Shown: in pieces, positions 45,881-56,882 of the stretch
Layout: each line of letters starts with the position of its first letter
Numbering within the stretch: position 1 is the first letter of the stretch
Assembly: GCF_021742065.1 (NCBI RefSeq)
Contig: NZ_JAKKIE010000011.1
Coordinates: 1 to 64,000 of the forward strand
Direction: 5' to 3'
Origin: Rhizorhapis sp. SPR117
Lineage (GTDB): Bacteria; Pseudomonadota; Alphaproteobacteria; Sphingomonadales; Sphingomonadaceae
Length of the DNA: 64,000 bases
The notes under the pieces: generated by a model
Databases searched by the model: none
What the model was told of the DNA's origin: nothing
Seen by the model: only the letters and a program-made list of their open reading frames with translations
Translations under genes and position numbers: made by a program

Positions 45881-47121
45881 CGTCCGCTCCATTTGACGAC
45901 ATAGGGAGAACGCACCAGATAGGGGTTGCGCCGCGTAAACGCCAGCAACAACCCGATACCGATACACAGGGCAATCATAGAGGAACCCCCATAGCTGATA
46001 AAGGGCAGCGTCATCCCTTTTGACGGAAAAATCTGGGTATTGACGCCCATGTTGATGATCGCCTGCAGCCCAAATTGCGTGGCGAGACCGGCAGTGGCAA
46101 GAATGATAAAATTATCCTCTTCGTCCAGAAGTTTCAGGAACACTCGCACAATGATGGCAAGGTAGACACAGGCAATGGCAATGCAGGCAAGCAAGCCGAA
46201 TTCTTCGCCAATCACCGAAAAGATATAATCGGTATGGGCTTCAGGCAGGCGGAATTTGGCGACCCCGCTGCCAGGTCCAACCCCCAACAGCCCGCCGCCG
46301 GTTATTGCGGTGCGGGCGCTTTCGACCTGATAGGCATCGCCCTGCCCCAACAGCCAGGTGTTGATGCGCTGCGTCGCCACCGGGTAAAAGAGGTAGGCCG
46401 CAACCAGGCCGCTGACACCCACCCCAACGAGAAAACTGATCCACCGCGCCGACATGCCGGCAAGCAGCATGAGTGAAAGCCATGCCGAACAGAAAATAAC
46501 CGTCTGCCCAAGGTCCGGCTGATTCATCAAAAGAAAGGAGATGAAAGCAGTCAGGCTGGCCGAAATCGGTATCACGGGCAAGGTCCTGTCCTTGCTACGT
46601 AACGACAATAGCCAGGCGAGGCTGACGACAAAAGCGGGTTTGAGAAACTCCGACGGCTGAAATCGGAAGATACCGCTCCCCAGCCATCGCGTCGCGCCGT
46701 TGACCGTCGTTCCGACCAGCGGCACCATGATCAGCAATATCGTGAACAGGATTGCCAGATAAATGGCCAGACGGCGGGCCTGCATCCGGGGCAGCATCGA
46801 TATGACCAGCATCACCGGCACCCCCAGCCCGACCCAGAGAAGCTGTCTGTAAAAATAGTAAAGCGGGTCAAGACTGACCCTGTCCGTCGAAAGCGTTTGC
46901 GAAGCAACGGGCGATGCCGCCGCCACAGCGACAAGGCCGATGGCTATCAGGATGCTGATGAGGAAAAGCAACACCCGGTCGATTTCCCAGAACCAGAGGC
47001 CCAATGGCGTGCGGTCGCGTGGCAGCGTGATCCCGCGTCGGGGGCGCACAAACGGCGGCGGCGGCGCGATCGAAGTTGCCTGACTGATGCTGCCGGTCAT
47101 ATCAGGATCGCCCTCAGCCAT
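45877..47121 (-). CDS. ftsW: Septal peptidoglycan glycosyltransferase FtsW
   Basis: SEDS-family polymerase acting with FtsI at the septum. The 414-residue protein has a proline-rich cytoplasmic N-terminus (about 1-45) and ten hydrophobic helices. The family signature FRFQPSEFLKP and the segment LPEAHTDYIFSVIGEEFG lie in the central loop and helix 7-8 region, and FISYGGSSMI is near the end. It overlaps murD by one base and murG by four. Confidence 0.96.
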   Translation of the reverse strand: MAEGDPDMTGSISQATSIAPPPPFVRPRRGITLPRDRTPLGLWFWEIDRVLLFLISILIAIGLVAVAAASPVASQTLSTDRVSLDPLYYFYRQLLWVGLGVPVMLVISMLPRMQARRLAIYLAILFTILLIMVPLVGTTVNGATRWLGSGIFRFQPSEFLKPAFVVSLAWLLSLRSKDRTLPVIPISASLTAFISFLLMNQPDLGQTVIFCSAWLSLMLLAGMSARWISFLVGVGVSGLVAAYLFYPVATQRINTWLLGQGDAYQVESARTAITGGGLLGVGPGSGVAKFRLPEAHTDYIFSVIGEEFGLLACIAIACVYLAIIVRVFLKLLDEEDNFIILATAGLATQFGLQAIINMGVNTQIFPSKGMTLPFISYGGSSMIALCIGIGLLLAFTRRNPYLVRSPYVVKWSGR

Positions 47122-48422
47122 CAGTCAATGGCCTCCACGGCGGCGCGAAATGCATCGCCACGCGCTTCAAAATCGCGGAACTGATCGAAAGAGGCACAGG
47201 CAGGCGACAACAGGACGACATCTCCCGACCGCGCCACCCGCGCGGCGCGGCGTACCGCGGTAATCAGCAATTCGCTGTCGTCGACGGGCATGACCGGACG
47301 CAGAATGTCGGCAAAAAGCGGTCCCGCTTCGCCTATCGTATATGCACTGGCGACATTGGCGAAATAGGGCGCGCATTCATCCAGATCGTCAGACTTGGCG
47401 AGGCCGCCCAATATCCAGTGAATACGCGCACGCCCATCGACAGGCGGATAGGCTGCAAGCGCAGGCGCGGTAGAGGCCGGATTGGTCGCCTTGCTATCAT
47501 TGACGTACAGGACGCCATTCTTTTCCGCGATGCGTTCCATGCGATGCGGCAGGCTGGAATAGGTTTTGAGCGCGGATCGGGCATCGGCATCGTTGATCCC
47601 CAATGCATGCGCGACGGCCAGGGCGACAGCAGCATTCTGCGCGTTATGCGGCCCCTGCAAGGCGGGCCATTGCGCCTGATCTGCAGCGGCGATCATGCCG
47701 GAATTGACCGGCACCAGGCGGCTTTGAACCCCCGCGGCAATGAGGCGGCTTGGGTCATCTTCCATCGCGATCACGGCGACATGCTGCGGCGATTGCATCG
47801 AAAACAGCCGCTCCTTCGAGGCGCAATAGGCATCAAAGCCGTCATAGCGGTCCAGATGATCAGGTGTGATATTCAGCAGAACGGCAACATCCGCGTCAAG
47901 GCTGTAGGTCAGATCGATCTGATAGCTCGACAGTTCCAGAACGTAGACACCGCCTTTGGGCAACGGGTCCTGGCCAAGGATCGGCAGGCCGATATTGCCA
48001 CCCATCATCGTCGGGATACCGGCGGCACCGATGATATGGTGGATAAGCGCTGTCGATGTCGACTTGCCATTGGTGCCGGTGATAGCGACAATATGATGTG
48101 GCGGCAGGCTGGGTCGGGCAAGCGCGAACAGTTCGATGTCGCCAATGACGGGCACCTCGGCTTCCCGCGCCTTGCCCGTAATCGGGTGGCGGTTCAGGGG
48201 TACGCCGGGGGAAACAACCACGCCATCGAAACCGGTAAGGTCCATGGTGAGGGGATCAGCGATCTCCGCCTTGCCGACAACGCTCAGCCGCGCTTCTTCG
48301 CGATTGTCCCAGGCAACGACATGCGCGCCACTGGCCGCCAGTGCCTCCACCGTTGCAAGGCCGGAGCGGGCAAGGCCCAGAACGGCATATCTCTTTCCGG
48401 CAAAGGCGGGGCTGACGATCAC
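47121..48422 (-). CDS. murD: UDP-N-acetylmuramoyl-L-alanine--D-glutamate ligase MurD
   Basis: Adds D-glutamate to UDP-MurNAc-L-Ala. The 433-residue Mur ligase shows [16 protein letters not shown], the ATP loop [14 protein letters not shown] and [15 protein letters not shown], a MurD mark. It starts with GTG, which overlaps the mraY stop (GTGA). Confidence 0.96.
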   Translation of the reverse strand: MIVSPAFAGKRYAVLGLARSGLATVEALAASGAHVVAWDNREEARLSVVGKAEIADPLTMDLTGFDGVVVSPGVPLNRHPITGKAREAEVPVIGDIELFALARPSLPPHHIVAITGTNGKSTSTALIHHIIGAAGIPTMMGGNIGLPILGQDPLPKGGVYVLELSSYQIDLTYSLDADVAVLLNITPDHLDRYDGFDAYCASKERLFSMQSPQHVAVIAMEDDPSRLIAAGVQSRLVPVNSGMIAAADQAQWPALQGPHNAQNAAVALAVAHALGINDADARSALKTYSSLPHRMERIAEKNGVLYVNDSKATNPASTAPALAAYPPVDGRARIHWILGGLAKSDDLDECAPYFANVASAYTIGEAGPLFADILRPVMPVDDSELLITAVRRAARVARSGDVVLLSPACASFDQFRDFEARGDAFRAAVEAID

Positions 48423-49489
48423 CGGATCTTCAACGTGGATAGGCCCGCAAGCGCCAGAACGATGGAAATGATCCAGAAACGGATCACCACAGTTGGTTCC
48501 GACCAGCCAAGCTGTTCAAAATGATGATGGATCGGAGCCATTTTAAAAACGCGCTTGCCCGTGCGTTTGAAGAAAAAGACCTGAATGATGACCGACGCGG
48601 CCTCCAGCACGAACAAACCGCCGACGATGGCAAGAACGATTTCATGCCGGACCGTAACAGCGATCACACCCAGCGCTCCGCCCAGGGCAAGACTGCCTGT
48701 ATCGCCCATGAAAACGGCGGCAGGCGGGGCATTATACCAAAGAAAAGCAAGTCCCGCTCCGATAATCGCGCCCAGCAAGATGGTCAGGTCACCCGCACCC
48801 GGCACATGCGGAATGCCCAGATAATGCGCATAGTCCGCCCGGCCGACAATATAGGCGATCAGCATGAAGGCGACGCTGGCGACGATCACCGGCATGGTCG
48901 CCAATCCGTCAAGTCCGTCGGTCAGATTGACGGCATTTCCGGCGCCCACAATCACGAAGGCCGCGAAAACATAATAAAACGGACCCAGATCAATCGCCGG
49001 GCCATTCCAGAATGGCACATAGAGCGCAGTGCCCGTCTGACTGATGATCAACCACGCGGCGCCACCCGCAATCAGGAATTCCGCGAGCAGGCGAACCCGG
49101 CCCGGCACCCCCTTGTGACTGGATTTGCTGACCTTGTCATAGTCGTCGAGAAATCCGATAGCCCCAAACCCCAGCGTCACAAAGACGCAGGCCCACACAT
49201 AGATGTTCGACAAATCCATCCATAAGAACACCGACACCGCAATCGCGGTCAGGATCATCAACCCGCCCATGGTTGGCGTGCCGCGCTTGGCAAAATGGCT
49301 TTGCGGTCCGTCTTCACGAATCGGCTGCCCTTTCCCCTGACGCACACGCAGCCAGCCAATGAATTTCGGACCGACCAGCAGGCCAAGAAAAAGCGCCGTC
49401 GCCACCGCCGCACCAGTGCGAAAGCTGAGATAACGGACCAGATTGAAAACGCCTTCAAAGTCCAGTGCCTGGGCCAGCAGATATAGCAT
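48419..49489 (-). CDS. mraY: Phospho-N-acetylmuramoyl-pentapeptide transferase MraY
   Basis: Polytopic membrane enzyme forming lipid I from UDP-MurNAc-pentapeptide and undecaprenyl phosphate. The 356 residues contain ten helices; [18 protein letters not shown] (catalytic aspartates), [25 protein letters not shown] and [11 protein letters not shown] are all present. Its start overlaps the murF stop by one base (TAATG). Confidence 0.97.
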   Translation of the reverse strand: MLYLLAQALDFEGVFNLVRYLSFRTGAAVATALFLGLLVGPKFIGWLRVRQGKGQPIREDGPQSHFAKRGTPTMGGLMILTAIAVSVFLWMDLSNIYVWACVFVTLGFGAIGFLDDYDKVSKSSHKGVPGRVRLLAEFLIAGGAAWLIISQTGTALYVPFWNGPAIDLGPFYYVFAAFVIVGAGNAVNLTDGLDGLATMPVIVASVAFMLIAYIVGRADYAHYLGIPHVPGAGDLTILLGAIIGAGLAFLWYNAPPAAVFMGDTGSLALGGALGVIAVTVRHEIVLAIVGGLFVLEAASVIIQVFFFKRTGKRVFKMAPIHHHFEQLGWSEPTVVIRFWIISIVLALAGLSTLKIR

Positions 49490-50865
49490 TATTTCCCTCC
49501 GCCGGTCATCGCGGCGACAAGGCGCGATAATCCGACACTGTTCGATCCTTTGACGAGCACGGCGTCACCGGCGCGCAATTCCGATTGCAGGCGCGTGGTC
49601 GCCGCGTCCGCATCCGCCACATGCGCCAAACCGACCTTGCCTTCAAGCCGCTGCGCCAACGGCGTCATCTCCGGCCCTACAAGAATGGCGAAATTGACAT
49701 TGGCCGCGCACAGTGGCTCGGCCAGACCAGCATGGAATGCCTCGCTCTCTGCGCCCAGCTCCTTCATCGCGCCCAGCACGGCCAGACGACGGACAGCCTG
49801 TTCGCGGCCAAGCTGTTTCAAGGTCGCGGCCATCGATAGTGGATTGGCATTATAGCTTTCATCGATCAACAGCGCTTCACCATCTGCAAATGGTATCCGC
49901 GTTCGTGCACCACGCCCGGGCAGGTCCGGCAATTCGGCAAGCGCCAAACCAGCCACCGCGAGGTCACCGCCCACAGTCTCCACCGCTGCCAATACCGCCA
50001 GCGCATTTGACACCCAATGTTCGCCCGGTGCGGCGATGGTCAGGCAAAGCTCTCCATCGGGCAGCTTGACCGTCACCAGCGTACCGCCATTGGCCGATAT
50101 TACACGATCGACAGCGCGCACATCCGCGTCTTCGCGGAAACCGAAAGTCACTATCTTTGCACCATGATGTTCCGCCGCGCCGGTCAGCCTTTCCACATAA
50201 GGACTGTCAGCGGGAATGATCGCCGTTCCGTCCGGCTCCAGCCCCTCGAAAATCTCCGCCTTTGCGTCGGCAATAGCCTCCATGCTCTCGAAAAAGGCCT
50301 GATGGGCGGGGGCAATCGCGGTGATAATGGCGACATCGGGACGCACAAGAGCCGTCAACGCAGACAGTTCGCCAGCATGATTCATGCCCATTTCAAAAAT
50401 GCCATACAGCGCGTCACGCGGCATCCGCGCCAGGCTGAGCGGCACGCCGACATGATTATTATAGCTTTTGACCGAACGATGCACCCGGCCCGGCGCGCAC
50501 CGATCAAGAGCTTGAAAAAGCGCCTCCTTGGTTCCGGTCTTGCCAACAGAACCCGTCACGCCAATGATCTTGGCCTGTGTTCGCGCACGCGCTGCCACGC
50601 CCAATGCATTCAGGGCAGCTGTCGTATCGACGACCAGTATGTGAGGATGTTCGACCGGACGGCTGACGATCGCTCCCGCCGCCCCCGACGCGAATGCCTG
50701 TTCGACGAAGCGATGGCCATCGGTTGCCTCCCCCGAAAGCGCAATGAACAGGTCGCCCGGTCCCACTTCCCGGCTGTCGAAAGCAACCCCGGTAACGCCA
50801 AACGGCGCGGAAGCCGCGCCGCCAGTCGCCTGCGCGATTTCCGATGAGGTCCAGAGGTCGATCAT
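49489..50865 (-). CDS. murF: UDP-MurNAc-tripeptide--D-Ala-D-Ala ligase MurF
   Basis: Adds D-Ala-D-Ala to the tripeptide precursor. A 458-residue Mur ligase with [18 protein letters not shown] loop [15 protein letters not shown] and [12 protein letters not shown]. The ATG at 50865 follows the murE stop by 28 bp and has AGGAAGGGG upstream; the longer frame reaches into murE and is not family-like. This is one of few gaps in the cluster. Confidence 0.95.
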   Translation of the reverse strand: MIDLWTSSEIAQATGGAASAPFGVTGVAFDSREVGPGDLFIALSGEATDGHRFVEQAFASGAAGAIVSRPVEHPHILVVDTTAALNALGVAARARTQAKIIGVTGSVGKTGTKEALFQALDRCAPGRVHRSVKSYNNHVGVPLSLARMPRDALYGIFEMGMNHAGELSALTALVRPDVAIITAIAPAHQAFFESMEAIADAKAEIFEGLEPDGTAIIPADSPYVERLTGAAEHHGAKIVTFGFREDADVRAVDRVISANGGTLVTVKLPDGELCLTIAAPGEHWVSNALAVLAAVETVGGDLAVAGLALAELPDLPGRGARTRIPFADGEALLIDESYNANPLSMAATLKQLGREQAVRRLAVLGAMKELGAESEAFHAGLAEPLCAANVNFAILVGPEMTPLAQRLEGKVGLAHVADADAATTRLQSELRAGDAVLVKGSNSVGLSRLVAAMTGGGK

Positions 50866-50893
50866 GCCAACCCCTTCCTGTTTGAAGCCGCCT

Positions 50894-52348
50894 TCATGCC
50901 GCGCATTCCCGCGCCACGGTAACATCGTCGAAGGGCAGAACGCGCTGATTTTCTCCGGCTCCTACGATTTGCCCCTGCTCATGGCCTTTGCCCGCCAGCA
51001 AAACGATGTCGTCCGCACCTGCCTGTGTAATTGCAGCGGCGATAGCTTCCCGCCGTCCGCCGATTTCAATCGCGCCCGGCGCTGCCGCCATGATCGCCTT
51101 GCGGATGGCGGCAGGGTCTTCCGATCGGGGATTGTCGTCAGTCACGATGACATAGTCGGCAAGCTCCACCGCGACCTTGCCCATTTCCGCGCGCTTGCCG
51201 GTATCACGGTCGCCCCCGGCCCCGAAAACGACAATAAGACGGCCCCTGGTGTGCGGACGAAGCGCCTTGATCGCGGCGTTCAGGCCATCGGGCGTGTGCG
51301 CATAATCGACATAAATGGGCGCACCAGCCTTGCTTATGGCCGCGCGCTCCAAACGCCCGCGCACCGGCTGAAGACGCTCCAGACAGTCGAAAATCTCTTC
51401 CAGCTTTCCGCCCGTCGCCAAAACAAGTGCAGCAGCGGTCAACGCATTGGCCGCCTGATACGCGCCGATCAAGGGCAGGTTGACACGATGTGTCTTGCTC
51501 TCCGCCTCGATCATCAGCACCTGACCCAAATGGGTAGGCGTGCGCGATAAAAGTTGCAGCGTTTCACCCGCTTCACCAATGGTCCAAATGATCAGACCGC
51601 GCTTTTTCGCTCGTTCAATAACATCGTTCGACCGCGCATCATCGGCCCAGATGACAGCAGCGGCACCCGGTTCGACCACCTCTTCGAACAGCCGCATCTT
51701 GGCTTCGAAATAGCTGTCCATGTCGCCGTGATAATCCAGATGATCGCGGCTCAAATTGGTAAAAGCCGCCGCCTGAACCGGCAGACCCTCGGTCCGGTAT
51801 TGCGCAAGTCCATGGCTGGACGCTTCAAACGCGGCGTGAGTAATGCCTTCACGGCTAAGGCCCGACATGTTGGATAAAAAGGTCACAATGTCGGGGGTAG
51901 TCAGGCCGGTGGACACCTGATCCACCGATGTCGTGACGCCCAGCGTACCGATAGAGGCCGCTTTTTCACCCATCATGCGCCAGATTTGCCGGGTCAGTTC
52001 AACCGTCGACGTCTTGCCGTTGGTGCCGGTGACCGCGACAACCGTCTTGGGGAAGGGCGCAAAAAATTTTGCGGCCAGTTGCGCGAACAGGCGGCGCGGG
52101 CAATCGTCGGCCAAATGAGCCGCACCTTTTACCTCCGCCTGCCGTCGGGCGACGACGGCAACGGCGCCTGCTGCAATGGCGTCATCTATAAAGTCCTCAC
52201 CATTGAAGCGAGCACCCTCAAAGGCGCCGAATACCGTACCAGGCGCGACCTTGCGATGATCGATGGCAAAGCCCGTCACGACGCTGTCCTGTACATCGCC
52301 AGACACGTCCCCAACAATCCGGCCGCCCGCAATCTGGCCAAGGCGCAT
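50894..52348 (-). CDS. murE: UDP-MurNAc-L-Ala-D-Glu--2,6-diaminopimelate ligase MurE
   Basis: Adds the third residue of the stem peptide. The 484-residue Mur ligase has IDHRKVAPGTVFGAFEG, the ATP loop VTGTNGKTSTVELT, and VTDDNPRSEDPAAI: the DNPR motif is diagnostic for meso-diaminopimelate over lysine. Its ATG overlaps the ftsI stop by one base (TAATG). Confidence 0.96.
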   Translation of the reverse strand: MRLGQIAGGRIVGDVSGDVQDSVVTGFAIDHRKVAPGTVFGAFEGARFNGEDFIDDAIAAGAVAVVARRQAEVKGAAHLADDCPRRLFAQLAAKFFAPFPKTVVAVTGTNGKTSTVELTRQIWRMMGEKAASIGTLGVTTSVDQVSTGLTTPDIVTFLSNMSGLSREGITHAAFEASSHGLAQYRTEGLPVQAAAFTNLSRDHLDYHGDMDSYFEAKMRLFEEVVEPGAAAVIWADDARSNDVIERAKKRGLIIWTIGEAGETLQLLSRTPTHLGQVLMIEAESKTHRVNLPLIGAYQAANALTAAALVLATGGKLEEIFDCLERLQPVRGRLERAAISKAGAPIYVDYAHTPDGLNAAIKALRPHTRGRLIVVFGAGGDRDTGKRAEMGKVAVELADYVIVTDDNPRSEDPAAIRKAIMAAAPGAIEIGGRREAIAAAITQAGADDIVLLAGKGHEQGQIVGAGENQRVLPFDDVTVARECAA

Positions 52349-54048
52349 TATTCTTCCCCCTCCTTGGGTTTCCACAGCAAGGGCATGAGTTCCGAAATAT
52401 CCACATCACGGTTCAGGTCGGGATAGACGCCCAGCATCGGGCCAGCTCGTTCGATCACTTTCTTCACGATCGGGGCGGACGTCCAGGCCGCCGTGCGCAG
52501 ACCAAACGTCTCTGGCGTTCCTTTGGGTTCGTCCAGCATGGTCAGGACGATATATTTCGGATTTTCCATCGGGAAGGCGGCGGCAAATGTCGTCACGAGT
52601 GAACTTCTTGCATATCCGCCCTGAAATGGCTTTTCAGCCGAACCCGTCTTGCCGCCGACCCGAAATCCTTTCGCATCGGCGCTTCTCCCTGTACCGGCTG
52701 CCACGATCATACGCAACAATTGCCGCATCCTCGCACTGGTCGCGGCGGTAAAAACCCGGCGTCCCTTGGCCGCTTCCCCATCCTGCACCTTTTGTATCGT
52801 CGCCGGGCGCCAGATCCCGCCATTGACGAGCGCCGCATAGGCACTGGCAAGGTGCAGCGGCGTGACCGCAATGCCATGGCCATAGGACACCGTCATATTG
52901 GTAAGCCGCCCCCAACTCGCCGGCCAGATGGTCGAACCACGCTCCATCAGTTCGATAGATGGGCGGCGATCGAATTCCAGCTTGCGGAATATATCCTGCA
53001 TCCGTTGAGGGCCCATGTCATCGGCAATCCGGGCAGTCGCGATATTGGAGCTGTGCACCAGTGTTTCAGGCACATTGAGCCACCGCTTCATCGGGTGGTC
53101 GTCTCGAATATGAAAACCGCCAATGGCAAGCGGTTTGGTCGCATCGTAGCGCTTGTTCATTGAGGTAACGACGCCCGCATCCATGGCCGCCCCGATGGAA
53201 ACCGGTTTGAAGGTCGATCCCAGTTCATAGACCGCCTGCGTCACGTCATTGCGACGGGCCTCCATGTTGCCCTTGCGCAGCTTGTTGGGGTTGAACACCG
53301 GCAGTGATGCCATCGCAATCACTTCACCCGTGTTGACGTCGAGGATCAGGCCAGCGCCACCCAGGGCGCGATGCGCTTTCATCCCGGAATAGAGTTCGCT
53401 TTCCAGCGCGGCCTGTACCCGGCTGTCAATGGACAGAGCAAGTGGCGTCGAACGCAACTTTTCATCTGTCAATCGCTTGTCGAAGGCGCGCTCGACACCC
53501 ATTGCACCCTTGCCGTCGCGATTAACAAATCCCAGCACATGGGCGGCCAGCGTGCGCTGCGGATAAAGTCGGTCCTTCTCCCGCGGAAATTCGATGGCGA
53601 TTTCGCCAAGTGCATTGACCGCGCTCACCTCTTCGGGAAGCGCACGGGTACGCAAATAGGTAAACCGCGCCTTGCTGGTCAGCTTGGCATAAAATCGGGC
53701 AACAGATTCATCGGGGAAAATGTCATGAAGGTTTTTGGCAAGTTGCATGGGATCGCCCAGCAGCACCCTGGGCCGGACAGCGATCGAATAGGCATCCATC
53801 GTTCGCGCCAATGGCACGCCATTACGGTCTACAATATCCGCCCGCATCGGAATCAGGCTGACCGGCCCGTGCCGCCCGTGCGCTGCATCGGCAAAAAGGC
53901 CCAACCATAGCAATCGCCCACCCACCAACATGATGGCGGCGAGGAACAGCAGAAGAAGAAGCATCAGGCGGTAATGCGCAACGGCCGTCAACTGATAGCG
54001 CTGACTGGCCGTTCTTACTCGTTCGGGACGCGCGACGAGCGTCGTCAT
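52348..54048 (-). CDS. ftsI: Division-specific transpeptidase FtsI (PBP3)
   Basis: Septal peptidoglycan D,D-transpeptidase, partner of FtsW. The 566-residue protein has a short cytosolic segment, one transmembrane helix (about 27-50), a pedestal domain starting RADIVDRNGVPLA and the penicillin-binding domain: active-site STFK (278-281), SSN (333-335) and GGKTGSAEKP. The length is normal. It is joined to ftsL upstream by ATGA and to murE downstream by TAATG. Confidence 0.96.
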   Translation of the reverse strand: MTTLVARPERVRTASQRYQLTAVAHYRLMLLLLLFLAAIMLVGGRLLWLGLFADAAHGRHGPVSLIPMRADIVDRNGVPLARTMDAYSIAVRPRVLLGDPMQLAKNLHDIFPDESVARFYAKLTSKARFTYLRTRALPEEVSAVNALGEIAIEFPREKDRLYPQRTLAAHVLGFVNRDGKGAMGVERAFDKRLTDEKLRSTPLALSIDSRVQAALESELYSGMKAHRALGGAGLILDVNTGEVIAMASLPVFNPNKLRKGNMEARRNDVTQAVYELGSTFKPVSIGAAMDAGVVTSMNKRYDATKPLAIGGFHIRDDHPMKRWLNVPETLVHSSNIATARIADDMGPQRMQDIFRKLEFDRRPSIELMERGSTIWPASWGRLTNMTVSYGHGIAVTPLHLASAYAALVNGGIWRPATIQKVQDGEAAKGRRVFTAATSARMRQLLRMIVAAGTGRSADAKGFRVGGKTGSAEKPFQGGYARSSLVTTFAAAFPMENPKYIVLTMLDEPKGTPETFGLRTAAWTSAPIVKKVIERAGPMLGVYPDLNRDVDISELMPLLWKPKEGEE

Positions 54049-54656
54049 CGGCGCATCATCCTCCCATTCTCCCGCGCTGCAAGGCGGGCAATGTCACCCA
54101 ATGTATGATCATCCAGCAATGTTTGCTCCAACATCGCCATGCGCTCAACACGCCGCGGTTCAGGCGCGACCCGCGCCGAAGCCGTACGAACAATCCCTGG
54201 CTCGGCTTTCTCTTCCGATGGCCGCGCAACCGCAGCGGGTTCGTGTACCTGCGCAGCGGCCGGAGCGACAGCCGGTTTTGCGACTGCGGCGGGCAGATCG
54301 TCATCCGTTTCCACCATGGCGGTCATGACAGGCGCTGCGACATAACCGGGGTGGCCGGGGGCTATGCCGTCAAGGCTGGCCAGCGCCTTTTCGCCGTTCA
54401 GATATTGCGCGACAGTCGGCGTTGAGAAACGGAAATTCTCATTATTCCAACGTTCCAGTTGTCGGAGACTGGCGCGCGCCCCGAATTCGGTTTCCAGATA
54501 ACGCATGTCCCGTTTCGTCGACAGGATCTGCGCTTCGACGCGCGCCAGTTCTGTCCGCTCCGATGCGACCCGGAGGGAGACCAGATAGACGGCAATGGCA
54601 CCAAGAGCCACCAGCAGCACCCAGAAAATGCTTTGCAGACGTTTGACCGCGATCAT
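54045..54656 (-). CDS. ftsL: FtsL-like cell division protein
   Basis: A 203-residue bitopic protein between rsmH and ftsI, the standard ftsL position. The transmembrane helix is about 7-28, followed by a periplasmic coiled-coil ([20 protein letters not shown]) that ends near [12 protein letters not shown]. The C-terminal half (about 95-203) is an Ala/Pro/Val-rich tail that E. coli FtsL lacks. It is expected to join FtsB and FtsQ. The ATG at 54656 overlaps the rsmH stop (ATGA). Confidence 0.85.
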   Translation of the reverse strand: MIAVKRLQSIFWVLLVALGAIAVYLVSLRVASERTELARVEAQILSTKRDMRYLETEFGARASLRQLERWNNENFRFSTPTVAQYLNGEKALASLDGIAPGHPGYVAAPVMTAMVETDDDLPAAVAKPAVAPAAAQVHEPAAVARPSEEKAEPGIVRTASARVAPEPRRVERMAMLEQTLLDDHTLGDIARLAARENGRMMRR

Positions 54657-55597
54657 TGTCCTGTTCTCCATGCTGAAGCCGCTGTGCGCACCGCGCTGCG
54701 CAAAGTGGCCGACCGCGCGCGCGGATTGACTGAAATTTCCCTGTCGCCCGCGCGAACTGCCTTCGCGGGCTTTTCGAAGCTGACTGATGGCAGGTCGTCA
54801 TTGACCGGACGATGCCGTGATCCAGCCCCTTCACTGCCGCTCCGGCGGCGCAGGAACTGCTTCACGATCCGGTCCTCCAAACTGTGAAAGGTGACGACTG
54901 CCAGCCGGCCGCCCGGTTCCAGCACGGCTTCGGCCGCCTCAAGCCCCTTTTCCAACTCATCCAGCTCACCGTTCAGATAGATTCGGATCGCCTGGAACGT
55001 GCGGGTTGCCGGGTCCTTCTTGTCGCCTGCGCGATACCCCACGGCCTTGCGGACCACAGCTGCCAACTCGCCTGTGCGGCTGAGCGGACGCGCTTCAACG
55101 ATGAAACGGGCGATACGGCGGGACCGATGCTCCTCCCCGTAGCGATAGATGACATCCGCTATGTCTTGTTCAGAAGCGGTGTTGAGGAAATCCGCGGCAC
55201 TTTCTCCCGCTTGGCTCATCCGCATGTCCAGCGGACCATCCGCCTGAAAGGAAAAACCACGTTCGGCCCGGTCAAGCTGCATTGAAGAAACGCCGATATC
55301 GAGCGTGACGCCCGAAACCCTGGCAACGCCCCGCTCCTCCAGCAGCCGTTCCATATTGGAAAAACAGCCTTCGATCAGTGTGAGCGCACCCGGATGGGCC
55401 GCGGCAAGCGGCTGTCCTTCCGCTATGGCGTCAGGATCGCGGTCAAAGGCAAAAACCTGCGCCCCCCGATGAACCATCGCCATGCTGTATCCGCCAGCGC
55501 CAAATGTGCCATCGACATGAATTTCGCCTGGAACAATGGCGAGTGCATCAAGCACTTCATCCAGCAGAACAGGAATATGCGGCGCCGCAGAGATCAT
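54653..55597 (-). CDS. rsmH: 16S rRNA (cytosine-1402-N4)-methyltransferase RsmH
   Basis: Methylates N4 of C1402 in 16S rRNA. The 314-residue protein begins [13 protein letters not shown], has the SAM loop [29 protein letters not shown] and [17 protein letters not shown], all RsmH marks. The ATG at 55597 overlaps the mraZ stop by ATGA. It has normal length for the family. Confidence 0.96.
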   Translation of the reverse strand: MISAAPHIPVLLDEVLDALAIVPGEIHVDGTFGAGGYSMAMVHRGAQVFAFDRDPDAIAEGQPLAAAHPGALTLIEGCFSNMERLLEERGVARVSGVTLDIGVSSMQLDRAERGFSFQADGPLDMRMSQAGESAADFLNTASEQDIADVIYRYGEEHRSRRIARFIVEARPLSRTGELAAVVRKAVGYRAGDKKDPATRTFQAIRIYLNGELDELEKGLEAAEAVLEPGGRLAVVTFHSLEDRIVKQFLRRRSGSEGAGSRHRPVNDDLPSVSFEKPAKAVRAGDREISVNPRARSATLRSAVRTAASAWRTGQ

Positions 55598-56106
55598 TTC
55601 GACCCCCGCACATTTTTGGGGTTCTTTTCCCATTCTTCCAGAGCGAATTCGGCGGCCAGTTTCAGCGCATCATAAACACCGTCGGTGGCGATCAGGGCAT
55701 GGGGATTCCACAATTCGAAATAGTCGCCCGAACCATTGATGAAGACGATGTCCTCAATCCCGCATAATTTCTTGAGAAAGGGAGAAATGAAGAAGCGGCC
55801 GCCTTCATCGAACGGCACATCCTCCAACAGGCCGAATTTGCGCTGCATCGCCGCCGCGCGACTATACCCCTCGCCCCGGGCCGACGCGAGTTGCTCCTCG
55901 CGATCGATGTCGGCGCGCATGGCCTGCTGATAGCTGTGACCAAAACCGATGACGCAATTGAAATCTTCATGCTTGGTAAGGCAAAGGCGGTTCTGGCCGC
56001 CACTGCTGGCCTGAACGACATGGCGCATGGATGCAGGGATGGAAAAACGGCCCTTGCCGTCCATCGCGGTAAATGCAGGACCGGAATATAACCCGACTTC
56101 CAACAT
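55594..56106 (-). CDS. mraZ: Transcriptional regulator MraZ
   Basis: First gene of the dcw cluster; a ring-forming DNA-binding protein of the AbrB fold that represses the dcw promoter in E. coli. The 170-residue protein has two SpoVT/AbrB-like repeats: [20 protein letters not shown] near the start and [19 protein letters not shown] in the second, each with a D-x-x-G-R type motif. The ATG at 56106 fits the family; a TTG at 56133 is the alternative. Phased TGGGA boxes, its likely targets, lie 140-310 bp upstream. Confidence 0.93.
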   Translation of the reverse strand: MLEVGLYSGPAFTAMDGKGRFSIPASMRHVVQASSGGQNRLCLTKHEDFNCVIGFGHSYQQAMRADIDREEQLASARGEGYSRAAAMQRKFGLLEDVPFDEGGRFFISPFLKKLCGIEDIVFINGSGDYFELWNPHALIATDGVYDALKLAAEFALEEWEKNPKNVRGSK

Positions 56107-56242
56107 TTGCTCGCCTGCCCCTTTAATCGCCAAGGCCAGACTCGTCCGTTCCAGGAAGCAGCCTCATTGCCGCCCCCAGGGTTCACAAAATCGCATACGG
56201 CGTGCCTGCCCCAATAGAAGTAAAGTCTATCAGGGGACGGCA

Positions 56243-56277
56243 TGGGAATAAAGGGGATAATTTGGGATTTTATGGGA
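56243..56277 (+). promoter_or_regulatory. Four MraZ-type boxes on the strand opposite to mraZ
   Basis: TGGGA-ATAAA-GGGGA-TAATT-TGGGA-TTTTA-TGGGA: four 5-bp boxes separated by exactly 5 bp. E. coli MraZ binds TGGGN repeats with 5-bp spacers near the mraZ promoter. Here the boxes read on the plus strand, opposite to the gene, about 140-170 bp upstream of its ATG. Confidence 0.65.
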
Positions 56278-56355
56278 AATTGTGATAAAACGAGCAAATT
56301 CGGCAGCTATTATTTAGACATCTTCCGAATAAACATGCATTTGTTTCCATTATGT

Positions 56356-56420
56356 TCCCAATAGAGTGCAATATTCCCACGAGGCGACTCGATTTACCCA
56401 ATCGATCCCACGCTTTCCCA
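56356..56420 (-). promoter_or_regulatory. MraZ-type boxes on the mraZ coding strand
   Basis: On the minus strand TGGGA-AAGCG-TGGGA-TCGAT-TGGGT (56420-56396) is an exact array of three boxes at 10-bp period, the canonical MraZ operator form. Two further TGGGA boxes at 56379-56375 and 56360-56356 continue at 21 and 19 bp, close to whole helical turns. They lie 250-310 bp upstream of mraZ. Confidence 0.75.
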
Positions 56421-56472
56421 GCCGTGGACAGCACATCACTCTTGAACAATTATCCTGCCAAACAGGCGGGTA

Positions 56473-56838
56473 TCAAGGTTCACGATCCATCGGTTTTTTA
56501 AGGGCGGGATTTGGCTTAAGATCGGGCACGACCTGGCCAGGAACATTCTTGTCCTGTTCGGGTGCCGTCGCCTTCTCCGGCTGAGGCGGAGTCACACCCA
56601 GTTCGGCCAGAGGTTCCGGCGCTGGCGAAGGTGCAGAGTCTGGAGCAGTCGCTACCGTATTGTCGGTCACCACAAGTTGTGGTGGAGCGCCATCGGCAGC
56701 AGTCGCCGCTACATCGTCATCCACACCGGCTTTTTGAATGACGATATTGGCCAGCCCGACAAGCAGAACGACACCCGCCAGACCGGTAAGCCCGATCTGA
56801 ATCCGCTGCATGGCTTCCTTCCGGTGGCTATCGGGCAT
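56473..56838 (-). CDS. Small single-TM, proline-rich protein of unknown function
   Basis: A 121-residue protein with a cytosolic basic start, one transmembrane helix (about 14-34, GLTGLAGVVLLVGLANIVI) and an extracytoplasmic tail rich in Pro, Ala and Asp (VPDLKPNPALKKP at the end). No domain is recognised. It lies between cysK (upstream on the same strand, 44 bp) and the mraZ promoter, so it is probably co-transcribed with cysK. Low-complexity composition limits homology reasoning; the ATG at 56841 is an equally possible start. Confidence 0.65.
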   Translation of the reverse strand: MPDSHRKEAMQRIQIGLTGLAGVVLLVGLANIVIQKAGVDDDVAATAADGAPPQLVVTDNTVATAPDSAPSPAPEPLAELGVTPPQPEKATAPEQDKNVPGQVVPDLKPNPALKKPMDREP

Positions 56839-56882
56839 CATGTGAGCCTTTCTTCATGCTCAGCGGGCACAGACAGGAACGT

